36,533 nucleotides of DNA from assembly GCA_037137455.1 (NCBI GenBank), contig JBAXKG010000026.1:1-36533 (forward strand). The letters are read 5' to 3'. A program made the position numbers and the translations under genes. This document shows, piece after piece, positions 23,147 through 32,312 of this stretch (position 1 is its first letter; the number at the start of each line of letters is the position of its first letter). This stretch comes from CAIVAT01 sp037137455 (lineage in GTDB: Bacteria > Bacteroidota > Bacteroidia > Bacteroidales > FEN-979). The notes under the pieces are model-generated. The model saw only the letters and a list, made by a program, of their open reading frames with translations, did no database searches and was not told the origin of the DNA.

Positions 23147-25924
23147 ATGGATAAATTCGATTACCTGAATCAACCTGACAACTCCGTTATCGATGGGTTG
23201 TATGAGCAATTTAAGCACGATCCTGCATCGGTCGATGAAAGCTGGCAAAAGTTTTTCGAGGGGTTTGAATTCTGCCAGGCCAATTTCAAGGCGGAACAAG
23301 GCCAGTCATATGTCGTGCCAAACGAATTTAAGGTTATCAACCTGATCAATGGATATCGTTCGCGAGGTCATCTTTTTACTAAGACAAATCCTGTCAGGGC
23401 CCGCCGTAAGTACTCCCCGACTTTGGATATTGAAAACTTCGGACTTGCGAATGATGAGTTAAAGAAAACATTTCAGGCCGGGAAAGAGCTTGGCCTGGGC
23501 AATGCAAAACTTGCCGACATTATTGCCCATCTGCAAACTACCTATTGCCAGTCGATCGGTGTTGAATATCATTATATACGTAGTCCGGAAATAGTGGAAT
23601 GGTTCAGTAAAAAAATGGAGCCCGGTCGAAACAAACCCCATTTCACTCTTGAGGAAAAAAAAATTATACTCAGAAAACTGGCGGATGGCGTGCTTTTCGA
23701 AAAATTCATTCATAAAAGGTTCCCGGGGCAGAAAAGCTTTTCACTTGAAGGAGTTGAATCGCTGATTCCTGCATTGGAAGCAGTTATTCAAAAGGGAGCA
23801 GACCTTGGCATTGATGAATTCGTGCTCGGAATGGCTCACCGTGGCCGTTTGAATGTGCTCGTTAATATTATGCAAAAGCCATTCACGCAAATTTTTTCAG
23901 AATTTGAAGGGAAAGAATATGAAGATGATGATCTGCTCGGCGATGTAAAATATCATCTTGGTTATTCCAATGATCTTATAACACGAAATGGCAAAAAGGT
24001 GCACCTGACTCTGGCTCCAAACCCATCGCACCTTGAAACGGTTGACCCGATTGTTGAGGGTATTTCCAGGGCCAAAATTGACGATAGATTTGACGGCGAC
24101 AACTGCAAGGTAGCGCCTGTACTGATTCACGGTGATGCCTCCATCTCGGGTCAGGGGATTATTTATGAACTGGTTCAGATGGCCGGCCTCGAAGGATACA
24201 AAACAGGAGGAACGATCCACCTGGTTGTCAACAACCAGATAGGATTCACAACAAATTACCTCGATGGCCGCTCCAGTATTTACTGCACTGATGTAGCTAA
24301 AACCATCCAGTCGCCAGTTTTTCATGTCAATGCCGATGATGTTGAAGCAGTGGTTTATACAGTACAGCTTGCAATGGAATTCCGTGCGAAATTCCAGAAA
24401 GATATCTTCATTGATTTGCTGGGATACCGCAAATATGGTCATAACGAAAGTGATGAACCTCGTTTTACACAACCCATTCTTTATAAAATTATTGAACAAC
24501 ATCCCGATCCCCTCGAAATATACCTGAAAAAACTGGATGATGAAAACCTATTGGCCTCCCTGAATATGCAGCAGATAAAAGCAGAAATCAACGCAATTCT
24601 TGACCAGGGATACGAAGCGGCAAAATTTATCATCAAAGGAGATATTGCATCTTTCTTGGGAGATAAATGGGAAGGATTTCGAAAAGCTGTCCCTGCTGAT
24701 TTTGAAACTTCGCCGGCAACCGCCATTTCTGTTGCTGATTTGATGGAAATCGGACACAAATTAACTGCGCTGCCCGAAGGAAAAACATTTTTCAGGAAGA
24801 TCATCAAAATGCAAGACGACCGTAAAACCATGCTTCAGACTGGCAAACTCGATTGGGCAATGGGAGAATTGCTTGCTTATGGTTCGTTGTTGAAAGAAGG
24901 TCATCCGGTCCGTTTGAGCGGGCAGGATTGTCAGCGAGGAACCTTTAGTCACCGACATGCTGTGCTGACTGTTGAAGATTCAGAGGAAAAATTTATCCCT
25001 CTTAAGCATATCTCTCCAACACAAGGAAAATTAAGTATTTACAATTCGCTTCTCTCGGAATACGGGGTTCTTGGCTTTGAATATGGGTATGCATTTGCCA
25101 CACCTTACGGATTGACAATATGGGAGGCACAATTTGGTGATTTCAATAATGGTGCACAGATCGTTATCGATCAATATATCAGCAGCGCTGAAGATAAATG
25201 GAAAGTCATGAACGGCTTGGTATTGCTGCTTCCACATGGTTATGAAGGCCAGGGACCTGAACATTCATCTGCCAGGGTTGAACGTTTCCTCTCCCTTTGC
25301 GGGCACCACAACTTACAGATTGTGAACTGTACCACCCCGGCCAGTTTCTTCCATGTGTTGCGACGCCAGCTATACTGGCCATTCCGCAAACCTCTTGTGA
25401 TATTTACCCCCAAGAGCCTGCTGCGACATCCTCGTTGTATTTCTTCCATTGAAGAATTTACAATCGGGATGTTTCATGAAGTTTTAGATGATGTATCTGC
25501 CGATCCGGAAAAAATCCGTAGAGTGGTTTTCTGCAGTGGCAAAGTATATTGGGATATCACTGAAGAAAAAGAGAGGCAGCAAAAGGAGGATGTGGCGGTC
25601 ATAAGGCTTGAACAACTCTACCCACTTCCGATGAAACAACTCAACGCAATAATCGCAAAATACACTAAAACGTTACATTGGGAATGGGTGCAGGAAGAAC
25701 CGGTAAATATGGGGGCGTGGAAATATATTTCTATCAATTTCAACACTGTTCAATTGCATCATGTCGCACGACCTGCCAGCGGGAGTCCTGCAACAGGCTC
25801 CTCACGGCTGCATAAAATCCAGCAAAAAATGATCGTAGAAAAAGCGTTGGGAAAATGCGCCTGCGAACATGCCAATGGATCATGCCGGTTGCATTGCGTG
25901 GAACACGAAAACCAAATTATTTGA
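23147..25924 (+). CDS. sucA: 2-oxoglutarate dehydrogenase E1 component SucA
   Basis: This 925-residue thiamine-diphosphate enzyme decarboxylates 2-oxoglutarate and passes succinyl groups to the lipoyl E2. Motifs in order are YLNQPDNSVIDGLYEQF (E2-binding N-terminus), MAHRGRLNVLVNIM and GDASISGQGIIYE. The Mg/ThDP end is LVVNNQIGFTT and GYRKYGHNESDEP follows. The C-terminal half carries the transketolase-like domain with EFGYAFATP-like FEYGYAFATP. The last 25 residues are unusual: C904, C906, H908, C913, H916, C917 and H920 form a Cys/His-rich tail. Length is otherwise standard. It heads the sucA-sucB gene pair, and E3 is not in the window. Confidence 0.96.
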   Translation: MDKFDYLNQPDNSVIDGLYEQFKHDPASVDESWQKFFEGFEFCQANFKAEQGQSYVVPNEFKVINLINGYRSRGHLFTKTNPVRARRKYSPTLDIENFGLANDELKKTFQAGKELGLGNAKLADIIAHLQTTYCQSIGVEYHYIRSPEIVEWFSKKMEPGRNKPHFTLEEKKIILRKLADGVLFEKFIHKRFPGQKSFSLEGVESLIPALEAVIQKGADLGIDEFVLGMAHRGRLNVLVNIMQKPFTQIFSEFEGKEYEDDDLLGDVKYHLGYSNDLITRNGKKVHLTLAPNPSHLETVDPIVEGISRAKIDDRFDGDNCKVAPVLIHGDASISGQGIIYELVQMAGLEGYKTGGTIHLVVNNQIGFTTNYLDGRSSIYCTDVAKTIQSPVFHVNADDVEAVVYTVQLAMEFRAKFQKDIFIDLLGYRKYGHNESDEPRFTQPILYKIIEQHPDPLEIYLKKLDDENLLASLNMQQIKAEINAILDQGYEAAKFIIKGDIASFLGDKWEGFRKAVPADFETSPATAISVADLMEIGHKLTALPEGKTFFRKIIKMQDDRKTMLQTGKLDWAMGELLAYGSLLKEGHPVRLSGQDCQRGTFSHRHAVLTVEDSEEKFIPLKHISPTQGKLSIYNSLLSEYGVLGFEYGYAFATPYGLTIWEAQFGDFNNGAQIVIDQYISSAEDKWKVMNGLVLLLPHGYEGQGPEHSSARVERFLSLCGHHNLQIVNCTTPASFFHVLRRQLYWPFRKPLVIFTPKSLLRHPRCISSIEEFTIGMFHEVLDDVSADPEKIRRVVFCSGKVYWDITEEKERQQKEDVAVIRLEQLYPLPMKQLNAIIAKYTKTLHWEWVQEEPVNMGAWKYISINFNTVQLHHVARPASGSPATGSSRLHKIQQKMIVEKALGKCACEHANGSCRLHCVEHENQII

Positions 25925-25963
25925 TAAATAGTGATTATCGCTTATTAACACAATCATTAGAAT

Positions 25964-27166
25964 ATGGCAATTGAAATAAAAATTCCCAGTCCGGGTGAAT
26001 CAATTACCCAGGTACAACTGGCCAAATGGCTGGTAGCTGATGGCGAAGTAGTCGAGAAGGACCAGGAAATTGTTGAAATCGATTCCGACAAAGCCTCGTT
26101 CCCTTTGACCAGTCCCGAAGATGGCAGGCTAAAGATCATTGCCCGGGAGGGCGAGACCATTGCAGTTGGGGCAATTATCGCAACCATTGAGGCAAATAAT
26201 GGACAAACTAACCAATCGAAAATTCAGGAACCAGTCACCTCCCCGGTTCACCCATCGCCCAATCCACATGACCACCTTCATGCCTCTCCGCTTGCCCGTA
26301 AGATTCTGGAAGAGAAAAATGTGAACGCCCTGGATATCACAAATGCCTTTCCCGGGAAAAAGATCACCCGCAGGGATATCGAATCTTTTATAAATCGCAA
26401 AAAAGCGGGGCCTTCACCCATAGCCTATACCGGAACAAGGGATGCAGACCGCAAAAATATGACTACCCTTCGGTTGAAACTCGCGGAACGACTCGTTTCA
26501 GTGAAAAATCAAACGGCCATGTTAACCACCTTCAATGAGATAAACATGCAGGCCGCGTTGAAAATAAAGGAAAAATACAGTGAGTCCTTTAAAGAACGCT
26601 TTGGTGTTGGCATCGGACTTATGTCAATTTTTACAAAAGCAGTTACTATTGCCCTTAAGGAATTTCCACAAGTTAACTCGATGATCGATGGCGCAGAATT
26701 GGTCACACCACGGTATGTGGACATTGGCATCGCGGTAAGCGCCCCAAAAGGACTTGTGGTTCCGGTGTTGCGCAATACAGAGATTATGAGCATTGCCGAA
26801 ATTGAATTGAAGATCAAAGAGCTCGCAACAAAGGCACGAGATAATAAAATATCTATCGATGATATGAAGGGCGGCACTTTTACCATCACAAATGGTGGAG
26901 TTTTTGGATCCATGATGTCGACTCCCATTCTGAACCCGCCGCAAAGTGCAATCCTCGGAATGCATAAAATCCAGGAACGGCCTATTGCCCTCAACGGACA
27001 GGTAGTGATTGCCCCGATGATGTACGTAGCTCTTTCATATGATCATCGTGTTATCGATGGGCGAGAATCGGTAAGTTTCCTGGTTAAAGTTAAGGAGCTG
27101 ATTGAAGACCCGGTAAAAATGCTGACAGAAGGTCTTGATCCCATTAGATTGCTACTTGATCTGTAA
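25964..27166 (+). CDS. sucB: Dihydrolipoyllysine-residue succinyltransferase E2 (SucB)
   Basis: This 400-residue protein has one N-terminal lipoyl domain (lipoyl Lys K43 in EIDSDKASF) and a Pro/His-rich linker. The peripheral-subunit-binding domain has ASPLARKILEEKNVNALDI and ITRRDIESF. The acyltransferase domain starts near residue 165 with TTLRLKLAERL and ends with the active site SYDHRVIDG (H361, D365). The directly upstream sucA makes 2-oxoglutarate the likely substrate. It lies 39 bases after sucA and 9 bases before nadB. Confidence 0.95.
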   Translation: MAIEIKIPSPGESITQVQLAKWLVADGEVVEKDQEIVEIDSDKASFPLTSPEDGRLKIIAREGETIAVGAIIATIEANNGQTNQSKIQEPVTSPVHPSPNPHDHLHASPLARKILEEKNVNALDITNAFPGKKITRRDIESFINRKKAGPSPIAYTGTRDADRKNMTTLRLKLAERLVSVKNQTAMLTTFNEINMQAALKIKEKYSESFKERFGVGIGLMSIFTKAVTIALKEFPQVNSMIDGAELVTPRYVDIGIAVSAPKGLVVPVLRNTEIMSIAEIELKIKELATKARDNKISIDDMKGGTFTITNGGVFGSMMSTPILNPPQSAILGMHKIQERPIALNGQVVIAPMMYVALSYDHRVIDGRESVSFLVKVKELIEDPVKMLTEGLDPIRLLLDL

Positions 27167-27175
27167 AAAAGAGCT

Positions 27176-28762
27176 ATGAGAAAACATGTTGATTTCCTGG
27201 TAATCGGATCGGGTATTGCCGGCCTCACTTTCGCCATCAAAGTAGCAAAGCATGGAAAAGTATGCATTGTCACTAAGTCAAGGATGGATGACACCGCTAC
27301 CAGTTGGGCGCAGGGAGGCATTGCAGCAGTTATGTACACACCCGATTCGTTTGAAAAACACATCCAGGATACTATTATTGCCGGAGATGGACTGTGTGAT
27401 GAAAATGTCGTAAGGTTCACCATCAGTGAATCGACTGAACGGATAAGGGAACTGGTAAAATGGGGCATAAAATTCGATAAAACCACATCGGGGAGGTACG
27501 ACCTGGCAAAAGAGGGAGGACACTCAGAATTCAGGGTACTGCATCACAAAGACACTACGGGGCGGGAAATAGAAAACAAGCTGCTCGAACAGGCAATGAA
27601 ACACCCGAACATTGAGTTACTTGAAAATCATTTCACAATCGATATTATCACCCAGCACCACCTCGGTGTAGAGGTAAACAGCCGTACCGAAGGGATCACA
27701 TGCTTTGGAGCTTTTGTAATGAATCCCAGAACACAATTAGTCAATACCATTTTGTCTAAAATTACGCTAATTGCTACTGGTGGCGCAGGAAATGTTTACA
27801 ACAACTCTACTAACCCGCTTATTTCCACCGGCGATGGCATTGCTATGGTTTACCGTGCCAAGGGAGCCGTGGAAAACATGGAATTCATCCAGTTTCATCC
27901 GACTGCACTTTACAATTCAGAAGAAAAACCTGCCTTCCTGATTACAGAAGCCATGCGAGGTTTTGGCGCCATGCTGAAAACCCGCGATGGAAAAGAGTTC
28001 ATGCATAAATATGATGCAAGACTTTCACTGGCGCCCCGGGATATTGTGGCCCGTGCTATCGATAATGAATTAAAAATAAGTGGTGATGATTACCTTTATC
28101 TCGATTGCCGCCACCTTAATAAAAACGAATTGATCAACCACTTCCCTACTATCTATGCAAAATGTCTTTCCATCGGCATCGATATCAGCAAAGATATGAT
28201 CCCGGTGGTTCCCGCGGCCCATTACACCTGTGGCGGAATTAAAGTGGATGAATTCGGACGCAGTTCCATAACCAACCTCTTTTCATCAGGCGAATGCGCC
28301 TCAACCGGTTTGCATGGCGCCAACCGGCTTGCTTCGAATTCATTGCTCGAATCACTTGTTTTTTCGCACCGGGCCAGTGTTGAAGCTATCAGCAAGTTTA
28401 TGAACATTAACCTGTGCCATGAAGTTCCGGATTGGAATGCTGAGGGTATGGTTCTGAATGAAGAGATGGTGCTTATTACCCAATCTCAAAAAGAGCTCCA
28501 GGCTATCATGAGCAGTTATGTGGGCATCGTTCGTTCTAACCTAAGGTTGCAGCGGGCATACGACCGTCTCGAACTGTTATACCGCGAATCAGAAGATTTA
28601 TACAGCAAGTCTATTCTGACACCAAAACTTTGCGAACTGCGCAATCTGATAAATATAGGGTACCTGATTATCAAGGCCGCAAGCCGTCGGCATGAAAGCA
28701 GGGGGTTACACTATTCACTTGATTATCCAAGGACCTCCCCAAAAAGTAAATCGAATACATAA
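27176..28762 (+). CDS. nadB: L-aspartate oxidase NadB
   Basis: This 528-residue FAD enzyme oxidises L-aspartate to iminoaspartate for NAD synthesis. The FAD motif DFLVIGSGIAGLTFAI is at residues 5-20. MDDTATSWAQGGIAAV, the HHKDTTGREIE segment and ENMEFIQFHPTALY are family hallmarks. PAAHYTCGGIKVDEFGRS and SGECASTGLHGANRLASNS complete the active-site half. The C-terminal helical domain ends RHESRGLHYSLDYP, as expected. It lacks nadA or nadC beside it. Its TAA shares one base with the next ATG (TAATG). Fumarate or O2 may be the electron acceptor in relatives. Confidence 0.95.
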   Translation: MRKHVDFLVIGSGIAGLTFAIKVAKHGKVCIVTKSRMDDTATSWAQGGIAAVMYTPDSFEKHIQDTIIAGDGLCDENVVRFTISESTERIRELVKWGIKFDKTTSGRYDLAKEGGHSEFRVLHHKDTTGREIENKLLEQAMKHPNIELLENHFTIDIITQHHLGVEVNSRTEGITCFGAFVMNPRTQLVNTILSKITLIATGGAGNVYNNSTNPLISTGDGIAMVYRAKGAVENMEFIQFHPTALYNSEEKPAFLITEAMRGFGAMLKTRDGKEFMHKYDARLSLAPRDIVARAIDNELKISGDDYLYLDCRHLNKNELINHFPTIYAKCLSIGIDISKDMIPVVPAAHYTCGGIKVDEFGRSSITNLFSSGECASTGLHGANRLASNSLLESLVFSHRASVEAISKFMNINLCHEVPDWNAEGMVLNEEMVLITQSQKELQAIMSSYVGIVRSNLRLQRAYDRLELLYRESEDLYSKSILTPKLCELRNLINIGYLIIKAASRRHESRGLHYSLDYPRTSPKSKSNT

Positions 28763-29280
28763 TGGCTTTAATCAAATCAGTAAAAGGAATTGTGCCGAAA
28801 ATGGGCAAAAACTGTTTCCTGGCCGATAATGCGACCCTTACAGGAGATGTTGTTATGGGTGATGGCTGCAGCGTATGGTTCAATGCAGTGGTGCGTGGTG
28901 ATGTAAATTCCATCCGGATCGGCAACAATGTAAATATACAGGATGGGGCAATCATACACGGCACCTATCAGAAGTTTTCAGTGAATATCGGGAATAATGT
29001 ATCCATAGCCCACAATGCCATCATTCATGGCTGCACAATCCACGATAATGTGCTCATCGGCATGGGCGCCATTATAATGGATGGCGCTGTGATAAACAGC
29101 AACTCAATCGTGGGCGCAGGTGCCCTGGTTACAGAGGGTATAATTGTTGAATCGGGTTCAGTTTGGGCTGGCCTGCCTGCACGAAAGGTGAAAAACATTG
29201 ATAAATCGTTGCTTGAGGGCAAGGTTAAACGGATTTCGCGGAATTACAATATGTACGCTGCATGGTACGATCAGAAATGA
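28762..29280 (+). CDS. Gamma-carbonic anhydrase family protein (YrdA/PaaY-like)
   Basis: This 172-residue left-handed beta-helix protein is built from hexapeptide repeats (for example GNNVNIQ, GNNVSIA). The three zinc-binding histidines are at H66 (IIHGT), H84 and H89 (AHNAIIHG), with the family spacing of 18 and 5. VRGDVNSIRIG and IGMGAIIMDGAV are also typical. The family includes true gamma carbonic anhydrases, but many YrdA/PaaY-type members show little activity and some have other roles, so the function is not assured. It overlaps nadB by one base. Confidence 0.9.
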   Translation: MALIKSVKGIVPKMGKNCFLADNATLTGDVVMGDGCSVWFNAVVRGDVNSIRIGNNVNIQDGAIIHGTYQKFSVNIGNNVSIAHNAIIHGCTIHDNVLIGMGAIIMDGAVINSNSIVGAGALVTEGIIVESGSVWAGLPARKVKNIDKSLLEGKVKRISRNYNMYAAWYDQK

Positions 29281-29288
29281 AAAACACC

Positions 29289-29296
29289 TATATTTG
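29289..29296 (+). promoter_or_regulatory. -7 promoter element (TATATTTG) ahead of the acyltransferase
   Basis: TATATTTG fits TAnnTTTG exactly, 9 bases after the carbonic anhydrase stop. Transcription would begin near 29303. No clear -33 element is visible. Confidence 0.5.
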
Positions 29297-29370
29297 ACTA
29301 TTAAAATTTTACGCCTTAATTGAATGTGCCATCAATTGTAAAAAAAACCAGAATACTAATTGACTTACCA

Positions 29371-30162
29371 ATGCGTCCGGAAATTACTGCTGCCAACGAT
29401 TATCATACGCCTGAAGATACCCCGCATATCCTTTTGGACAGGTTGACTTTCAACTCGCGTTTTATTTTCACCGGTCTTTTCCTAAAAACTGTTTTTAAAT
29501 CGCGAAGCCTTGCCCGTAATGGGAAGTACGCCACCCGGCAATGGGTCGATACCTCTCATGATATTTTTACCGATGTGGAACGTTGCGGTGGACGGATTCA
29601 TATTACAGGAATGGATAATGCCCGGAACAGTATAGGATCTGTGCTTTTTTTAAGCAACCACATGAGCACCCTTGAAACAATGATCCTTCCAGGTATTATT
29701 CAGCCATTAAAAAATATCACTTTTGTGGTGAAGAATGAATTAGTGAACCACTGGGCATTCAAAGATGTCATGCGGTCACGCGATCCAATAGTTCTTAGCC
29801 GCTCAAATCCACGTGAAGATTTCAGGATCGTAATGGAGCAGGGAGTTGAAAAATTGAAAAAAAATATTTCAATCGTCATCTTCCCACAAAGTACAAGAAG
29901 GGTAGAGTTTCGTCCTTCCGAATTCAATTCCCTGGGCACAAAACTGGCTGCAAAAGCCGGAGTTCAGGTGATTCCTGTTGCTGTCAAAACCGATTTCTGG
30001 GGATTCGGAAAATCATCGAAATATCTCGGGCCAATCGATCGGAATAAACCAGTTCACATTGCTTTTGGTAAGCCAATGACCGTATATGGTTCAGGCAAAG
30101 AAGAACTGCTGAAAACAGTTGAATTTATTACAGGCTGCCTCGAATCCTGGAAAATAGCATAA
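29371..30162 (+). CDS. 1-acyl-sn-glycerol-3-phosphate acyltransferase-like protein (PlsC superfamily)
   Basis: This 263-residue protein has the PlsC fold. The catalytic block is SNHMSTLETM, an NHx4E form where most PlsC proteins have NHx4D. The second block is IFPQSTRR instead of the usual FPEGTRS. FVVKNEL and the VIPVAVKTDFWG segment are also typical. It probably transfers an acyl group to lysophosphatidic acid or another lysolipid or lipid-like acceptor at the inner membrane. ATG 29371 is preferred: an in-frame TTG at 29320 is the only longer alternative, and the NDYHTP segment resembles the N-terminus of relatives I recall. GH13 follows 18 bases later. Confidence 0.8.
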   Translation: MRPEITAANDYHTPEDTPHILLDRLTFNSRFIFTGLFLKTVFKSRSLARNGKYATRQWVDTSHDIFTDVERCGGRIHITGMDNARNSIGSVLFLSNHMSTLETMILPGIIQPLKNITFVVKNELVNHWAFKDVMRSRDPIVLSRSNPREDFRIVMEQGVEKLKKNISIVIFPQSTRRVEFRPSEFNSLGTKLAAKAGVQVIPVAVKTDFWGFGKSSKYLGPIDRNKPVHIAFGKPMTVYGSGKEELLKTVEFITGCLESWKIA

Positions 30163-30180
30163 CCATATCAAACAAACTCC

Positions 30181-31659
30181 ATGAAATCATGGCAAAACAA
30201 CCCGGTTATTTATGAAATAAACACCTGGGTCTGGCTTAGGGAGATGAGTATTAATTTGCATTTTCCAATCACCCTGGCAAATGTACCAGATGAAACCTGG
30301 GATGAATTTGCTCATCTGAAAATTGATGCTCTGTGGCTCATGGGGGTTTGGGAGCGAAGCCCGCGAGGGATAGCCATTTCAAATATGAATTCCGGTAACC
30401 TCGGCGATTTCAGGAGGGCCTTGCCCGATTTTAGTCTGGCCGATAATGTAGGATCTCCTTATTGCGTTAAACGTTATGTTGTTGATGAAATGGTTGGTGG
30501 CAATGAAGGTCTGCAGATGGCACGTAGCCAGCTTGCCAGGCGTGGGATAAAACTCATTCTCGATTTTGTTCCGAATCACCTGGCCCACGATCATCCCTGG
30601 GTTACAGAATTTCCCGATTATTTCATCCAGGGAAACAAGGAGGATTTGCGCGATGATCCGATCACATTTGTGCAGATCGGAGGAACCATTTTTGCCTGTG
30701 GAAAGGACCCCTACTATCCTGCCTGGCAAGATGTCCTGCAAGTCAATGCGTTCCACCCGGGATTACGTGAAACTGTGATCGAAACCGCCGTTCAAATTGC
30801 CAGTCAATGTGATGGAATTCGCTGCGACATGGCAATGCTGGTCATGAACGAAATTTTCAACCGCACCTGGGGTAAGCGCGCCGGACCACAACCTGAATAT
30901 GAATATTGGGAAGAACTGATCCCTGCGGTAAAGCGAACCAACCCCGACTTTATTTTCATTGCCGAAGCCTATTGGGATATGGAATGGACACTTCAACAAC
31001 AGGGATTCGACTATTGTTACGACAAAAGGCTTTACGACAGGTTGGAACATGAATGCGCACAAAATATCCGGCTCCATTTGATGGCAGATACCGGTTACCA
31101 GTCCAAAATGATCCGTTTTATCGAAAACCATGATGAGCCAAGGCAAATGGTTGCCTTTCCGAAAGGAAAAAACAGGGCAGCTGCCGTGATTTCATCTACC
31201 CTGCCCGGTGCAAAACTCTACCACGAGGGTCAATTTGAAGGCCGTAAGGTAAAATTGCCGGTATTTCTCAGGCGGCGCCCAAACGAACCGGTAGATCAGG
31301 GTTTGTCAGACTTCAGCAATCGTTTACTCAACGTTATTCACCATCCGCTGTTCAAAGAGGGATTCTGGCAGCTTTGTGATTGCGTTGGATGGCCCGATAA
31401 TGAAAGTTATCAAAATATTCTGTCGTGGACCTGGTGGGATGGCGATGACCGATTCCTGATTGCAGTTAATTATTCCTTACAACCGGCACAGGGACGGATC
31501 AGACTGCCTGGTTGTGAACTGGGTGGTAAAAACTGGCGGCTCAACGACTCATTGTCCGAAATCACCTTCGAACGAAACGGGGATGAAATGCATAATGAGG
31601 GATTATACGTGGCTCTTGAACCATGGCAATACCATTTCTTGCATTTTTTCATGATGTAA
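30181..31659 (+). CDS. GH13-type alpha-amylase-family glycoside hydrolase
   Basis: This 492-residue (beta/alpha)8 enzyme acts on alpha-glucans or related sugars. The conserved regions are DFVPNHLA (region I), GIRCDMAM with nucleophile D216, IAEAYWDMEW with acid/base E262 and IENHDEPR with the transition-state Asp D318. All three catalytic carboxylates are present. The C-terminal beta domain runs from about 400. It has no signal peptide, so it should be cytosolic. The family member is unusual in having a short, direct start (VIYEINTWVWL). The substrate cannot be told. It is last on its strand before a bidirectional terminator. Confidence 0.88.
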   Translation: MKSWQNNPVIYEINTWVWLREMSINLHFPITLANVPDETWDEFAHLKIDALWLMGVWERSPRGIAISNMNSGNLGDFRRALPDFSLADNVGSPYCVKRYVVDEMVGGNEGLQMARSQLARRGIKLILDFVPNHLAHDHPWVTEFPDYFIQGNKEDLRDDPITFVQIGGTIFACGKDPYYPAWQDVLQVNAFHPGLRETVIETAVQIASQCDGIRCDMAMLVMNEIFNRTWGKRAGPQPEYEYWEELIPAVKRTNPDFIFIAEAYWDMEWTLQQQGFDYCYDKRLYDRLEHECAQNIRLHLMADTGYQSKMIRFIENHDEPRQMVAFPKGKNRAAAVISSTLPGAKLYHEGQFEGRKVKLPVFLRRRPNEPVDQGLSDFSNRLLNVIHHPLFKEGFWQLCDCVGWPDNESYQNILSWTWWDGDDRFLIAVNYSLQPAQGRIRLPGCELGGKNWRLNDSLSEITFERNGDEMHNEGLYVALEPWQYHFLHFFMM

Positions 31660-31686
31660 CCCACCCGGTTACAGGGTCATATAAAT

Positions 31687-31726
31687 AAAAAAGCCGGCAC
31701 TTTTTACAATACCGGCCCTCTTTTTT
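31687..31726. terminator. Bidirectional intrinsic terminator
   Basis: GCCGG (31693-31697) pairs with CCGGC (31712-31716), with an A-run on the left and a T-run (31721-31726) on the right, so it can end transcription in both directions. It separates the GH13 gene (+) from the ompH gene (-), which converge here. Confidence 0.85.
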
Positions 31727-31736
31727 AAAATGCCTT

Positions 31737-32261
31737 TTACTGAATACCAAGCTTTTTCTTTACCAAAGCCATAACATCATCCGCCTGGTCTTTGTAAATC
31801 ACAACATCTTCAATCGCATTTAAGATGAAGGTGAATTTATTTTCCTTGGCAACCTCCTTGATAGCATTCTTTGCCTTTTCAATAAATGGAGCAACCAGTT
31901 CCTGTTGCTTGGCCTGCAGATCTTGCTGAGCCTTTTGCTGAAATGCGTCAATGCGGCCTTGAAGATCCGATAACTCTTTCTCCTTCGTTTGTTTAATCAG
32001 ATCCGACATGCTCGACGATTGTGATTGATAATCAAGATACTTGTTTTCAAATTCTGCCTTCATAGCATCCATCTGGTCTGTAAGTGTCTTTTGATAAGTT
32101 TGAAGTTTAATCTTTACCGAGTCAATTCCCGGCATTGCAGCCAGAAGTGTATTAAAATCAATGTACCCGATCTTGACTGGATTTTGCGCATGCGATGCGA
32201 ATGAACAGGCTGTTATCAACGCAACGATAGCGAAATACTTTGCTAATTTTTTCATTTTCAA
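31737..32261 (-). CDS. OmpH/Skp family periplasmic chaperone (second copy)
   Basis: This 174-residue protein has a signal peptide (MKMKKLAKYF...FASHAQ) and then the Skp fold. VKIGYIDFNTLLAAMPG starts the first strand, a long coiled-coil stretch runs from about 55 to 120, and the C-terminal strand FTFILNAIEDVVIYKDQADDV closes the body. Skp chaperones hold unfolded outer-membrane proteins in the periplasm. This is the last gene of the bamA operon, 51 bases after the first ompH copy, with its own -7-like box, and it ends at the bidirectional terminator. Confidence 0.9.
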   Translation of the reverse strand: MKMKKLAKYFAIVALITACSFASHAQNPVKIGYIDFNTLLAAMPGIDSVKIKLQTYQKTLTDQMDAMKAEFENKYLDYQSQSSSMSDLIKQTKEKELSDLQGRIDAFQQKAQQDLQAKQQELVAPFIEKAKNAIKEVAKENKFTFILNAIEDVVIYKDQADDVMALVKKKLGIQ

Positions 32262-32293
32262 TGATTATATGGTTTATACTACAATTTGTGATG

Positions 32294-32301
32294 CAAAATT
32301 A
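32294..32301 (-). promoter_or_regulatory. Possible -7 element (TAATTTTG) for the second ompH gene
   Basis: On the minus strand 32301-32294 reads TAATTTTG, an exact TAnnTTTG, 32 bases before the second ompH start. The upstream stretch is A-rich with no TTG, so it may be an internal promoter of low strength. Confidence 0.4.
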
Positions 32302-32312
32302 AGACTTTTTTT

